Assembly: GCF_933775445.1 (NCBI RefSeq)
Contig: NC_065877.1
Location: 26,474,001 to 26,538,000 of the forward strand
Direction: 5' to 3'
Origin: Argentina anserina
Taxonomy: Eukaryota > Streptophyta > Magnoliopsida > Rosales > Rosaceae
DNA length: 64,000 nucleotides
The notes beneath the pieces were generated by a model. The model did not search any database, was not told where the DNA came from, and saw only the letters and a list, made by a program, of their open reading frames with translations. The position numbers and the translations under genes are program-made. Positions 23,849-35,911 of the stretch are shown piece by piece (position 1 is the first letter of the stretch; every line of letters begins with the position of its first letter).

Positions 23849-25486
23849 ATGGATCAGAGTACGACTTCCTCCTTGCTGCTATGTTTGTATAATTTTCTAT
23901 GCCCATCTATTGGTAGAAGGAACACATGTTTTAAATTTTGCAAGCACCCACCATATGTGGTTTTGTACCCAAATATCTATGATCAGTTTTGTTTATAATT
24001 CCCAATTGAAATGCTGTTGTCTGCTTCTTGTTGGCTCTCAAGATTCAACCTCAGTTGGCATAAAAGCTATTGGGGGATCTCATTTATATAGGATGCTTAT
24101 TTCGGTATTGCCTAAAGGTTATTATGCAGCTTCCCAGTCACACCATTCACTTAATGGTTTTCGGAAGACAACTAGAAGTCCTTAACATCTGGGAAATTTC
24201 AAAACATTTACAATATTATATATATATTGTATAAGTATAATAATTGGTGATTAAGCGTGTACAAGAAAGAATATAATAATTGATCATCTTAATGATAATT
24301 TATGGTAAGATGTTTTAGGTTAATTTCTGACTGTGATTTTGTGAGCACAGAGCTTTCAACAGATGCAGTGAACCGTAAAAATGGCAACTATGTTCTTATT
24401 GGTGGTCCAGAGAACCCGGAGTTGGAAAAGTTCGACAAACCACTTCCTTATTGTGGTTGTGGAATTGGATGGTTTTCGTGAGTCCTCCTGCTTTCACTGT
24501 TCTTGTTTTCTCTACTTCCTGTCTCTCCTTCTCTCATGGATGGGCTTTTGCAGATTTCTGCTTGGATTTGTATTTCCAGTGATGTGGTACTATGCTGCAT
24601 TTCTCTACTTCTGGAAATATTATGATAAAGATCCGAGGGAACGATCTGGGCTCGGCGCTTCAGCAGTAGCTGTAAGTTTTATGCTATAAATATTGAAGTT
24701 GAATCTATTTATATCCTTCAACTCCCTGCACCCATGAGATAGTGTTATACTCAAGTTTCTCTCATTTATTCAGGTTTGAACTCTGAAAAAGATATAAAAG
24801 ATTATCTTATCCTCTTCTCCTTTTCTCCTGTTCCCTTCTCCCTTGGAACCTTGGTTTTTTGTATGGGACTGGGTGTTGCCTGGACCAGGCAATTTATAAT
24901 ATTTAAAATTAGGAGAAAATACAGAATATGAGAGGTTAAATTATAAACTTCTAAAAAACTTTTTGTGTGAGGGTATGATGAGGATACAAGATACTAGAGC
25001 GCCTAAAATCAAATTATAAATTGTATTGAGCAGTTATAAATGATCTGTTGTAATCCTGTCTCAATTCTTCCTTTTGTCCGCAAGATCTATGTTTTTTCAC
25101 ATTTGAGTGTTATAGCGCTTGGCTTCTTTCCTCATATTTATACCTTTATGATCATAGTGTGGTAGAGAGACCTTCACTAGTTAACATCTTCTGTGCAGTG
25201 AGACTGGCATACTTTATTAATGAAGTAAAGCACCATGTAGTAGTACTTCCTGTCATGGGGACTAGTCTTATTTTTATGCTTCCTTTTTGGCTGATAACCA
25301 TGTCGTGTATCGAAATATGTCTTACCTATTGAACTTAATAAAGCAACTTTGTAATGGTGCGGATTATGCTCTGCATCACCCTATCACTGAGAACACACGT
25401 CGGGATTGTTGTTGCAGGCTTTGGTATGTACAGTTGGTGTCTTGGTAGCTGCAACTGTCATTGGTACTAAATCCTTGCTGCCATAA
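23849..25486 (+). CDS. 60S ribosomal protein L18a-like small membrane protein
   Basis: Member of the plant family labelled 60S ribosomal protein L18a-like; despite the name these are small membrane proteins of unknown role. Proposed exons are 23849-23858 (10 nt with the ATG), 24351-24477, 24554-24671 and 25418-25486, GT-AG throughout, 107 aa. After a ~35-residue hydrophilic N terminus comes the family hallmark PYCGCGIGWF, a hydrophobic segment through PVMWYYAAFLYFW, a charged YYDKDPRERSG loop, and a second hydrophobic segment (ALVCTVGVLVAATVIG) before the stop. The 10-nt first coding exon is the weakest part of the model, but its phase (one base of a Lys codon) is the only one that keeps exon 2 open. 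A longer N terminus from another upstream exon cannot be excluded. Confidence 0.7.
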
Positions 25487-26253
25487 AAGTGGCATCAAAT
25501 GAATATCCCAAAGATGATGTTTAGATCCAGCTGTCCTCCCATCATTATCTTATGGCCAACAACGCAAAACTGGCATCATGGAATGTTAAGGTACTAGTTT
25601 CTGAAGATTGTCAGGCTCTATGTAATTAGTTTGCATGATGCAAACCCTGTACAGTAGCGTGCTACGGCTTTAGCTCCCATTTAGTGGGATATTTATGTAC
25701 AGACAAATTGTAGAATAGTAGTACTTAATTACAACATATTAGAGAGAAACTTTCTTTTGACATATTGCTCGATCTCTTTTGTGAAGCAACTGAAGTCAAA
25801 GTGCTAGAAGCTGCCACTTTAATCCTTTTATGTGTAGTTCATATTTGGTCCATTGGTAATTATCAGCAGCTTAAATATAATTCCATTATATTCTCTCCGG
25901 CCTACTATTCTTCTGGAAAGGCAGACAAGCCGGGATGATCATCTCCCATGGTAATGGGATCCTTCATTCTGTGATGTGACATATTACAGTATAGAAAATT
26001 TAGGATAAGCCCCAGTCTTGAAAATGTTGCTTTTGTTTGATTACAAGCACCTAAAGTTCATTTCCAAAAAAAAAAACACCTAAAGTTGTTTTCCACTATT
26101 TAATTTGAGCTATTGTGAAGCCCTGCACTCCCTGCTCTTTCAGTTTTCAACAAATCTGAAAGCCAACTCCATAAGATACCTCCTCATTAGTAGCCCTGCT
26201 CTATTCAAATTAATAATAGTTAATTTCTTTGGGATGTTATGCTTTTCGCATGT
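25487..26253. other. 3' UTR and intergenic sequence
   Basis: Downstream of the L18a-like stop codon; likely 3' UTR for the first few hundred bases, then AT-rich spacer. No gene seen. Confidence 0.5.
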
Positions 26254-26989
26254 ATTACATGCAATGTTTTAAATATCCTGATATATCCTTGATATATCCC
26301 CGACAAGGAACACAATCTCCCCGATATCTCACATTTTTAAAAAAACTATATATCTTAGGGGTAAATATCTTATTTTTTCCCGTATCTGCGATATTTCTCC
26401 GATAACATAAAATATCTCCAATATTTCTCCGATATATCTTCGATATTTTAGAGAAATATTTGAAAATTTTCACTTAAAAAAATTTAACTCAATTTGAGGA
26501 TGTCTGAAACTCTCCTTGACCTGGATTTTCTGATTAATTAATCACCTCGAGACTCGAGGAATATAAAAAATAAGACTAGAAGAGTAGTTTTTCAATCGGC
26601 TAATTTTCAATTTTTCGTAAAAGATATCGAGAAGAGGAGTGAAAGTTCAAGTCTTAACTCTTAAAAGTCAAGCCATATCAGTGACCAGTGCTCTCATTGA
26701 CCTTCAGATAATCCAAAATAAAGGGTCACAACATAGTCTCACACTCTCATGACGATCATAAGAGAATATCCGGAATTTTAGTAACAAATGTTCTCCTCGA
26801 GGAATATAGAAATAACAGTAATCTTTATCTTCTTGACGTCTTCTCAAAGGATATCTAGATAAGGAGTGTTCTCCTTGAGCACTATTGGAGAAAGTAAGAA
26901 AACATGAGTCACATTGTAGTCTTTGTATCCTAGAAGTTCCCTCATACCTTCATAGATTGCTAGCAACATGTGAACCCATCATGGAAGGA

Positions 26990-28030
26990 TGATAATACTG
27001 AAATTTGACATGCGTATTTTAGCACAAACGGCTTCCTCTTCTGCTTGTGAAAGAAAGTGAAGTACTTTTGCTCTTATTCATACAAAGAAAATGAACCGTC
27101 TTGCATATCAAAAGTTGGAAAAACTCTTATGCTACTACTATAACACGAAGTTACGACTACGTGATAAATGAGCAAAGGATAATGTGATCAATGAAAATAA
27201 CTATATCGATCTACTTCATGTTGCTATGAACCACTTCAGAATGACATTGATCATCTTCATGATTGGATTATGCATGTCACCTTGATGATGAAAATGACAA
27301 CCCTCCTCCACATGTCGTAGAAAAGGCAACTGATTTTGGAATTGATGTAAACAAGGTATTATCTGATGAAGTTGGAGACCCGGGAGATGATTCTGATATT
27401 GCTAGTGTGTGGGGCGGTGTAGCAACTCTAGATAGTTCAGATAGTGATGATGGTGGTGGTGGTGGTGGTGGTGGTAATGGTGATGGTAGTGGTGGAAGTC
27501 GACAAGGTGTAGGAGATACAAGGTTTGGATATGGACAATTTTATGTAGGTGGATAATTTGAGCAGTTTACTTGTGAAAGTAATTTTGATCATATTACCCA
27601 AGATGAGAATCATGGATCTAGAGCAGGCGATCATGGTGCACAACAGAAAAATATGTGCAGGAGGAGGACAAAAGGAGCCATTGATGATCAAAATATTTCA
27701 TCTGATGTTAGTTCAGTTGCCTTAAGTTTTGATTCTATCAGGTTAGGCACATAGCACAGTGGGATGTCAAACGAATCACATGAAGGCAACTATCAATCTA
27801 GTCATCCTATTTACAATTATGGTCAGTTTGGAGACGTTTATGATCAATTATCGAGTTGGGTTCATCCTTACTATCTCATTCTCGGAGAAACTATTAGTAG
27901 CTCAAAAGAGATATATGACTATCATGTTAACCATTACAATTCGTACTATATGGCTCGTATATCTTGGGCAAAGTATTGTAGTTTTGTTGACCAACGTGCA
28001 TCTTTTCAAGCACCTATATATTCTTTCTAG
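26990..28030 (+). pseudogene. hAT transposase C-terminal remnant
   Basis: Read with stops and shifts, 27020-27175 shows the hAT dimerisation region: TASSSACERK, STFALIHTKKMNRLAY, KLEKLLCYYYNTKLRLRDK. An acidic stretch and a poly-Gly run follow (27430-27490), then a Tyr/Gly-rich tail (SHPIYNYGQFGDVYDQLSS near 27800-27860) similar to the tails of BED-finger hAT proteins. In-frame stops after each block show it is inactive. The BED finger and catalytic core were not found. Confidence 0.75.
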
Positions 28031-28639
28031 TACTAGATAAAATTAATAATTGTATTTGTTTGTATGTAATTCAATAATAAATAAATAAATAATTTCGGAA
28101 GAGGAACAATATTTTTTTTCCAATAACCCCGATATATCCGATATCTCCATTTTTTAAAAAAACGATATATCTCCCGATACCGATATTTTGAACCTTGATC
28201 CCCGATATATCACCGATATTAAGAAAACGATACGATAAGTTGCTTATCGGTCTATTATATCGGTCACCCGAAAAATCAAGTCAAATGACGATATATGAGG
28301 TCAAACCGAGTTTGACCCGATGTATCAGTGTTTTTATTTTTATTTTTTTAAACCACGTCGTTTTGAAAAATAATTTAAAAAAAATGAAAGTTTCGTCGAT
28401 GACATTCGATGACGAGAGAGTTTATGATGAATGATCACCTATATTTTTATTAATTAATACTATTTATGTATTTTAATTATCAAAACAATCAAATATTTTT
28501 TTATGAAGTTTATTTAGTACATTTACTTCTATAAGTTTTAATTTCTCAAGTTTATTTGGTATATTTTGATGTATATGTTTATAAATATATTAAATTTAAT
28601 TAAAAATTAGCAAAAACGATAAATCCGATATAATCCGAT

Positions 28640-29397
28640 CAGTGTTCTAAATATCGGGATATATCGGGGATATATCGGTGATATTTAGAAACCGATAGGA
28701 TAAATGCCATATCGGCTTAATATATCGGTCAACTCAAAATATCGGGTCAACATGCGATATATCGGTTGATTTTTTTTCGTTTGACTTTTTTTTCGGTGGA
28801 CTTTTTTTTAGTGGACTTTTTTTTTCCGTTGATTTTTTTTTTCGGAGACTTTTTTTTTCGATAATTTTTTTTCGTTGACTTTTTTTTGGTGACTTTTTTT
28901 CTTGTTATTTTTTTTTCGGTGATTTTGTTTAAGGAGACGATGTCGTTTTGAGGAATTTCAACGCAAATAGACAGAATGTGATTTATGAAGATGATTTTAT
29001 CTCAAAATATGAGGATGAAAATAATGGAGAAGATGATTTTGACTTTGATTCTGATGATGAGAGAATTTATAATGGATGAATGCATAATCAATATCTCAAT
29101 CTATCTTTTGTGCACCTATTTTTGTTCAATTAGTACTTAGTAGTTAATATTATTTGGTATATTTTGAATATTTTGAAGTATATGTTTATAAATATATTAA
29201 ATTTAAATTAAAAATTAACAAAAACGATAAATCCGATATATCTCGATATATCCCCGTTATATCCTTATTTTACAAAACCGATACGATGCCGATAACCGAT
29301 AATTAGACCATTGAATCCGATATATCTCGATATATCACTGTTATATCCTTATTTTACAAAACCGATACGATGTCAATAACCGCTATTTAGACCATTG
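28640..29397. repeat. Nested or duplicated hAT end with GATATATC arrays and T tracts
   Basis: A second terminus-like start (CAGTGTTCTAAATATCGGGA) lies at about 28640, and sequence from 28730 to 29240 resembles 28260-28630. A run of GACTTTTTTTTCGGTG-like units occupies 28765-28930. The last ~70 bp are a tandem duplication (29235-29325 against 29325-29397). Confidence 0.6.
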
Positions 29398-29405
29398 ATT
29401 ACATG

Positions 29406-31150
29406 CAGGATTATCTAATGGAGTTTGCCTTTCAAAATTGTTAAAACTGATCTGTCATGATACCTAACCCCTTTACCTTCATCACTAACTTCACTTGTGC
29501 CCCATCAGACACATAAAAATATCATGGTCGGTCGATTTGAACTCTCTTTTCTCTTTCGGATGGGGCTTTGATCGCTGCTTTTCAACATGAATGGGACAGT
29601 AGTGATATAATTAAACAAAAATCGAAATGATTGCCCTTTTCACTTTGTGAGAAAACATAGCGAGATAGATTTACATTTTCTAATCTATTTTCATATCATT
29701 ATGATAGTGAAGCTCAGAGATGCAAAGGCAGTAAATCTCATTACCTCTTAGGTGAATGTAACAGTTGATGTTTGTTTTTGTATGAATATTAATTCGAATT
29801 CTTTAACAAATAGTAAGTTCAATCAAAACAAGTAATTCACCCGATACTTTCACTACAATCAAAACTAGCTTTTCAAATTTTGATACGGTATTATATGTCG
29901 TTAATCCAGCAACATATACAATTTAGCTAGCCAGAGTGCTTGAACAAAACCATGGATTCATCACGGGAGCTTGGACTTCCAGCTCCGGCAATATGTATTA
30001 GCTGTTAGTCTGACGCCGCAACAAACCCTTGCTTTGGATGGACTCTAAACTCCACAGATCATATCAATGATATCATATCCATGCTGTCGTCTACTGATAT
30101 CCATTATCTTCCTTCCTACCTCATCTGTATGAAGAAAAATATCATAAAAGGAAAATAAAGTACTTAATTTAATTAGGTCGTTTTCATCTTTTAAATTTTA
30201 GCAGTTTTGATTTCCATGCAATGCAATGCAACGCACCCTCTTTTTCTGCGGGTTTTGAAAGTCGGATTTATGCCACCCAGCTGGGATAGACGGTGTCTTC
30301 AAACACAAGTTTACTATTGTTGCAAGCTGTACTACTTACTACTCGTTCTTCTTGCAAACCCGGGTCAAGCTGGATCTGGGGCAAGAGTGTAAGGCACCTC
30401 CCTATTTTCACTCAAATTAGATGTCATTCTTTCGTTTTAGAAACATATATACCAATTGTTTCTAGAAGAAGATTCTCAATTCTAACCTGGATGAGAAGTG
30501 CCCGACAACTGCACAGCCTGAAAAAACAAATATGGTCACAACTCACATACATCACGTCTAATATAAGATTGAGCGATTAAATCCAACTTCAATTGTTTTT
30601 TACGTAATTGCGCTTCTGTCGCAAGGTACATTGCCGAAACTGATTAGTAGGAACTCAATTGTAGCAAAATGAGAACATAAACACCGTATGCCTTGGCCAT
30701 TTCTCAGACCAAAAAGTCCCAAATCCATGCATTTCGTGCGGCCAAAGCTTGCTACAGTAGTTCAACATGAAATTCTTAGCATATACTATAAAAAAAAACT
30801 AGATGCTTTCAGATTCGCAACAAATTAGATGATACATGGTACTTGGAGGAGCCTCAACAACTCCCTAAAATTTCTATAAGCCAATGCACTTAGGCACGTC
30901 ACTTCTAGTATTCTAATTCTATATCATATTCTATTTCTATTTCAATATATTTTAGGTCATTACCTTCTTCCCTTGAACAATGATTGCCCTTATACGCGGA
31001 ATGTGTATGACCATGAAAAATTCCAAGAAAAAACTAATTTATCACATGCTTTACTCTCTTGGTTACGAAAACAAGCAATTTCTTCTTGCTGTCATTCGAG
31101 TAATGTAATGACAGGCAGCACACACCTCAAGCTTCCCTTTCCTTCTTGCC
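29406..31150. other. Intergenic, no gene seen
   Basis: AT-rich spacer between the hAT element and the DUF4408/DUF761 gene. Short open frames (for example near 30207-30580) have no recognisable domain or splice support. Confidence 0.5.
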
Positions 31151-31159
31151 TTGCTTCTC

Positions 31160-31323
31160 TCCCTATTATATAAATTCTAAACCCCCCAAAAGCATACCAT
31201 AAAACCAAACCTAAAGCAAAACACCAGCACCATTATTCTTTTCTTACTCACAAAACCTCATAAAAGCTCCCAACTTTCTCACCCAAACCCAAAACCAGCA
31301 GGAACCCAGATTGAGTTTTCGAT
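31160..31323 (+). promoter_or_regulatory. Core promoter and leader of the DUF4408/DUF761 gene
   Basis: A TATA-like TATTATATAAATT lies at about 31163-31175, roughly 150 bp before the ATG at 31324, followed by an A/C-rich leader typical of plant 5' UTRs. Confidence 0.55.
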
Positions 31324-33051
31324 ATGGAAGAAGAAGAAGAGACGTTTTCACCGTTCTGGCTCCGGCAGCAGCAACCCAACACCCCCCGCCGCCGCCTCCG
31401 CCGCTCCACCTCCTCTCTTCTCTTCAGCTCCGGCGCCTTCGTCCTCCTCCTCCTCGCCGTAGCTCTTGCTTTCATTTTTGTCGTAATCCCGTCTCTGCAT
31501 TCCTTTACTTCTCAGATTTTCAGACCCAACTCGGTGAAGAAGAGCTGGGATTCTCTCAACTTGGTCCTTGTCCTCTTCGCCATTGTCTGCGGCTTCCTCG
31601 GTAGGAACACCGCCGCCAATGACGACGGCAGCGTTTCGGTTAGTGCGGCTGCTCAGCCGGAAGAAGAGGTGGTCAAGTCAATCCCGTCAACGCCGCGCCA
31701 GTGGTACGAGTATCCAGATCGGACGGCGTATAATGATCGCGCTGTGAACAGAGTGAGCTCCATGAGAAGCAGCAGCTCGTACCCCGATCTCCGACAAGAC
31801 TCCGATTGGATAGCCAGAGATGACAGGTGGCGGTTCAACGACGACACCCACGTCAGCAACTATCGCTTCCCTGACCCCGGTCAGGTCAGGCCGCAACACC
31901 GCCGTCGTGCGTCGTGGCATGAAGAATATGACGTCAGTCGCACAAAGAATATTCCGGTCGACAGATTTGTGATCCGTACCGAGCAAGCTTCTGCATCATC
32001 CGCACCAAAATCTGATGAATATTCTTTTCTTCCTCCGCCGTCACCGTTGCCGCAGTTATCTCCGCCTCATGAGGTGGCTCAGCCGCGTAAGAGGACATAC
32101 CAAGCTGTTGGGCAGATGGAGACTGTAAATGATGATCTGGATGTCAAGAGTAGTCTCCGACAACCACCTGCGCCGGTAGCGGCTTCACATGCGGCGCCTA
32201 AACCGGCGGCATTGCCGGTGTATGAAGAAGTGGTGGAAAAGATTCAGAAGAGAGAGAAGAATGTGAAGAAGAGAGGAGTTGCAACTACTAAAGAGTTCTT
32301 GATCGCTTCATTAATGAGGAAGAAGAAGAAGAAGCAGAGACACAAGAGTGTCGAAAATTTCGAAACTCGTCTCAACTCCGCCGCCGCCGCCACTTCTTCA
32401 TCTACAATGCCACTACATCCACCGCCACCTCCGCCACCCCCACCGCCGCCGCCGTCAGTATTCCACAGCCTGTTTCAATCCAAGAAACCGAAGCCCAGAA
32501 AATCTCATCACCCACTTTCACAACACCCGCTGCCGCCGCCGTCACCGCCGGTCACTTCCGCCACTCGGCTCTCGAAGAACAAGGCCCAAGTCAGGCCGAT
32601 GATGACGGCCCAGAAGCCGCCATTGCCTGTCAAGGTGAAGAGCTTCCACGTTGTAGAAGATGAAGCAGCAAACAGCGGAGGGGACTCGCCGCTAATGTCT
32701 CGCATTCCGCCGCCGCCGCCGTTGCCGCCGTTTAGGATGCCGGAGTTGAAGTATGTGGTGCACGGCGACTTTGTTCGAATTAAAAGCAACAACAGCTCAA
32801 GGAGCGGGTCACCGGATTTAGAAGATGGAGGTGAGGATTCACCGACAAATGAGAGTAGCCCATTGAGTGGAAACGAGTCGCCGGCAAGACCCATGTTCTG
32901 TCCGAGCCCAGATGTGAACACGAAAGCTGATACCTTCATAGCGAGATTCAGAGCTGGTCTGAGGTTGGAGAAGATCAACTCTGTGAATGAGAGAGGGAGG
33001 TCTAATTTGGGCCCGGATTCTAGTGAGAGGTTAGGCCCGATTGAGGATTGA
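31324..33051 (+). CDS. DUF4408/DUF761 proline-rich membrane protein
   Basis: Single-exon gene for 575 aa. After an acidic start (MEEEEETF) and an Arg-rich patch come a hydrophobic helix at about residues 31-57 and the DUF4408 motif SVKKSWDSLNLVLVLFAIVC (about 69-92) with a second hydrophobic helix. The middle is Ser/Pro-rich and basic, with long poly-Pro runs near residues 363-377 and 460-470. The C terminus has the DUF761 signature DVNTKADTFIARFR (about 530-543). Such proteins are annotated as hydroxyproline-rich or cotton-fibre-like proteins; their molecular function is not established. The family layout of N-terminal DUF4408 and C-terminal DUF761 is complete, so the gene looks intact. A decayed relative lies at 44618-45320. 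Confidence 0.9.
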   Translation: MEEEEETFSPFWLRQQQPNTPRRRLRRSTSSLLFSSGAFVLLLLAVALAFIFVVIPSLHSFTSQIFRPNSVKKSWDSLNLVLVLFAIVCGFLGRNTAANDDGSVSVSAAAQPEEEVVKSIPSTPRQWYEYPDRTAYNDRAVNRVSSMRSSSSYPDLRQDSDWIARDDRWRFNDDTHVSNYRFPDPGQVRPQHRRRASWHEEYDVSRTKNIPVDRFVIRTEQASASSAPKSDEYSFLPPPSPLPQLSPPHEVAQPRKRTYQAVGQMETVNDDLDVKSSLRQPPAPVAASHAAPKPAALPVYEEVVEKIQKREKNVKKRGVATTKEFLIASLMRKKKKKQRHKSVENFETRLNSAAAATSSSTMPLHPPPPPPPPPPPPSVFHSLFQSKKPKPRKSHHPLSQHPLPPPSPPVTSATRLSKNKAQVRPMMTAQKPPLPVKVKSFHVVEDEAANSGGDSPLMSRIPPPPPLPPFRMPELKYVVHGDFVRIKSNNSSRSGSPDLEDGGEDSPTNESSPLSGNESPARPMFCPSPDVNTKADTFIARFRAGLRLEKINSVNERGRSNLGPDSSERLGPIED

Positions 33052-34860
33052 AGATTTGGTTTTTTTTTTTTTTTTTTGGTTGAGGGATTGAAGATTTGGT
33101 AGATATGTTTATATTTGAGAATTGAGATTTGAGTTGTTGTTTATTATGGAGTTTTATGAAACACACAAATAGTACACACACAAATAATATTTAAAGCCTT
33201 AGATACGAATTTGTAGTTCTTGGAGGGTACAATTCTTTCATTTTAATTTGTGAGCCTGGAAAAATTCATGATTGTCAAAGCTTGTATAGAATTTTGTATT
33301 TCATGATTTCATGATTGTCAAAGCTTGTATACAATGGCAACCTTCTTTCATAAATAAAGACAAGAGACCTTTATACATACAAAACAACAGGTTTTCGTGA
33401 CAGGATAAATGAGTTGAGCTCATGTACATGTTGAATAAACCCACAAAGCATCTTGCACACTTCATTGGGAGCTAGGAGATTGCCATCTACGGTGTTTCGA
33501 ATTAATTCTTTTGTTATTTGATTAACTGATTTCATGAATATAGATAAAAAATCAAAGTCTTTTGCAAGTGAGCTAGTACAATAGACGCGCATTGCTTTAG
33601 CCTTTAGGATTGCATGGTGACAAGAGTTCACTAATGCATGATTGATAATAACTTTAAAAATGACGCTAATGCTCCCGCAAGTTATACAACTAAAACTCAA
33701 AGAAAGATTGACAATAACAAAAGTTTTCGAGAGCTGAATAGTTTGTTCAAAAGGATTAGTGACCCTAACAAGAAACAGCTAAACAAACGGCTCGATCTGA
33801 TAGTTTTAGCTGCTTTCGAAGCAAGCAAGGCAAGAACCAACTCAAGTACTCGTGTTTTATTTTTACAGCAAGAAAATCATCCCGTTTATAATCCATACGT
33901 ATTAAACACAATTGTTTTTTTTTCCTGTGGTAGATAACAGTGGTCACTGACTCACTGGTCAACAACTGTACTTTTATTAGTAAATTTATATTGCATACAT
34001 CTAAGTTTTTTATGGACCAGCAACGCATGGCAAGTGACACCAATTAGTTAATTAAGAAGAAGCAAAAGAAACTCAATTAATTATTAGCATCTCAATTTTC
34101 ATTTGTTGTTTTTGGTTTGACCATGCAAGACAACTTGAACAACTACTTTTGTTGATGGTAATCATGCTATTCGAATTAGTAAGCTAGCACCTGATCAAAA
34201 CATACGAATGTTCAGAAGTGAAATATATAACTGACAATCAATATTCATTAATTTCTTGTCCGGCGGATCGATGCACACCGGCTCACAGAAATGCATAGTT
34301 CGATCCTATAGATATGTCTAATTTAGTTATTAGCTAGAAATGGTCTCTAATCTAAAGAGAGTGCGCGCTCATAATTTGATAATAATTATAACGAACTTCC
34401 TGAATGCTGACCATGTGCACCTAATTGATGTTAAGGGAATCAGTGGTAAATTTTCTTTTTCTTGGGTTTAGCTTCATGGGAACATATATATTCGTGGCTT
34501 CATTCATCCAATCCTCCCAAAAGATAAGGTGAATGATCAAATAATAAAGTTTCATATTGGTCGTATATAGATGACACTATAATACGTAGGGCACAATTCT
34601 GAACCATGTTTAGTCGAGTATATGCGCACGTAAAATGGTGGAGAAAACTAAGAACTGCAAAGCTTTGCACAATGCAGTTAACTTGGCTGTTTTCATTGGT
34701 GAAGTGTTCTCGATCTCAAGGTCAAAGACAGTTTTCAGCTAGCAATATGTATTTAGACGTACTAGTTTTGTTTAATTTTTAATAGTTGTTTCTCGATTCT
34801 TATATTTGTGGACAGTGTGGACCAAACGCAAAAACCAGGGATAGAGAAGGGAAGTGCATG
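33052..34860. other. 3' UTR and intergenic, no gene seen
   Basis: The first part is probably the 3' UTR of the DUF4408/DUF761 gene; a ~20-bp segment around TTGTCAAAGCTTGTATA is present twice (33275 and 33316). A 109-codon open frame on the minus strand (33700-33371) has no recognisable domain. The rest is AT-rich spacer. Confidence 0.5.
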
Positions 34861-34865
34861 CATAG

Positions 34866-35837
34866 TGTAGACACATGAAATTTTAAAAAATAAATCATCT
34901 TCATTAAATAATTAAATCGATCAAGAACTTGATAAAATTGCACACGTGGCCCAAAAATAAACAAAGTTAGTGCGGATCTGAATAAAACTCGTGTCAGCAC
35001 ATAAACGGATGATCGTAATCGAAGCTACGTGATTCCGACTTAAACCGGAAAATTGAATGTCATTGACGATTCGAAATGGTAATCGGACATTTGATTAAAT
35101 TAATAAATTTCTTAACGGTTATAATTAAGTCAATTATTTTCTATTTAATTTAGTTATGAGAATAACTAATTTTAAATTAATCGGAAAATGCATATTGATT
35201 TAATTATACAATTAAAGAAATTTATTATTTTAGTGTCATTAAAATATTCTATAAAATATAAGCCTTGAGACTATAAATACCTCTTCCAACATGAAGAGAA
35301 TGAGACTTGAGAAGAATAGAGAAAATCACTTGAGTAAGATCACTCTCGAGAAATCCCGAAGTCTACTAAGTCCACGAAGAATCATCAAGCTGCTGAATCG
35401 ATCGTTATTCATCAAATCCAAATCCAAACTCAAGTCCATGAAGAATCATCAAGCTGCCGAATCGATCGTTATTCATCAAATCTAAATCCAAACTCAAGTC
35501 CACGGAGAATCATCAAGCTGCTGAATCGATCGTTCTTCATCAAATCCAAATCCAAACTCAAATCCACGGAGAATCATCAAGCTGCCGAATCGATCGTTCT
35601 TCATCAAATCCAAATCCAAACTCAAGTCCACGAAGAATCATCAAGCTACCAAATCGATCGGTCTTCATCAAATCAAATCTCAAGATCAAGTGCACGTCAC
35701 CCTTGAGCCAAGTCATACACGGAGATAGAATCAGAGGAGTTCACAATGATTGTAACCCCGCGCTTGATTATAAATAAATCACATTTTATTTGTACACGTG
35801 TTTGCATTCTCGTTTGTTTTCAGATTCTCGTTCTACA
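34866..35837 (+). repeat. 5' LTR of the gypsy element
   Basis: 972 bp starting TGTAGACACATG and ending TTCTACA. A TATA-like CTATAAATAC lies near 35270. Bases 35370-35680 consist of about five ~62-bp units containing AATCATCAAGCTGC and ATCGATCGTT. The 5' flank is CATAG. Confidence 0.9.
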
Positions 35838-35911
35838 AATTGGCACGCCCAGTGGGATATTTTTGGCCTCTCATCTCCTTCTTCGAAGAAATCTTAAAAT
35901 TCGTTTGTGCG

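Larger units (their letters stand above)
26262..29397 (+). mobile_element. Degenerate hAT transposon, TSD ATTACATG
   Basis: The 3136-bp interval is bounded by a perfect 8-bp duplication ATTACATG (26254-26261 and 29398-29405), the size made by hAT transposases. Its ends are inverted: CAATGTTTTAAATA at the left and the complement of CAATGGTCTAAATA at the right. Both subterminal regions are packed with GATATATC/CGATATATCGG motifs, plausible transposase-binding arrays. A transposase C terminus is present but broken. Internal terminus-like sequences near 28185-28200 and 28640 suggest that a related element is nested or that the end was duplicated. Confidence 0.8.

Noticed and set aside
30207..30580. 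Two overlapping plus-strand frames of 61 and 95 codons
   Set aside because: No domain, no splice support, no similarity that I recognise; treated as intergenic.
32508..32978. 156-codon minus-strand frame within the DUF4408/DUF761 gene
   Set aside because: Shadow of the proline-rich coding sequence; no independent support.
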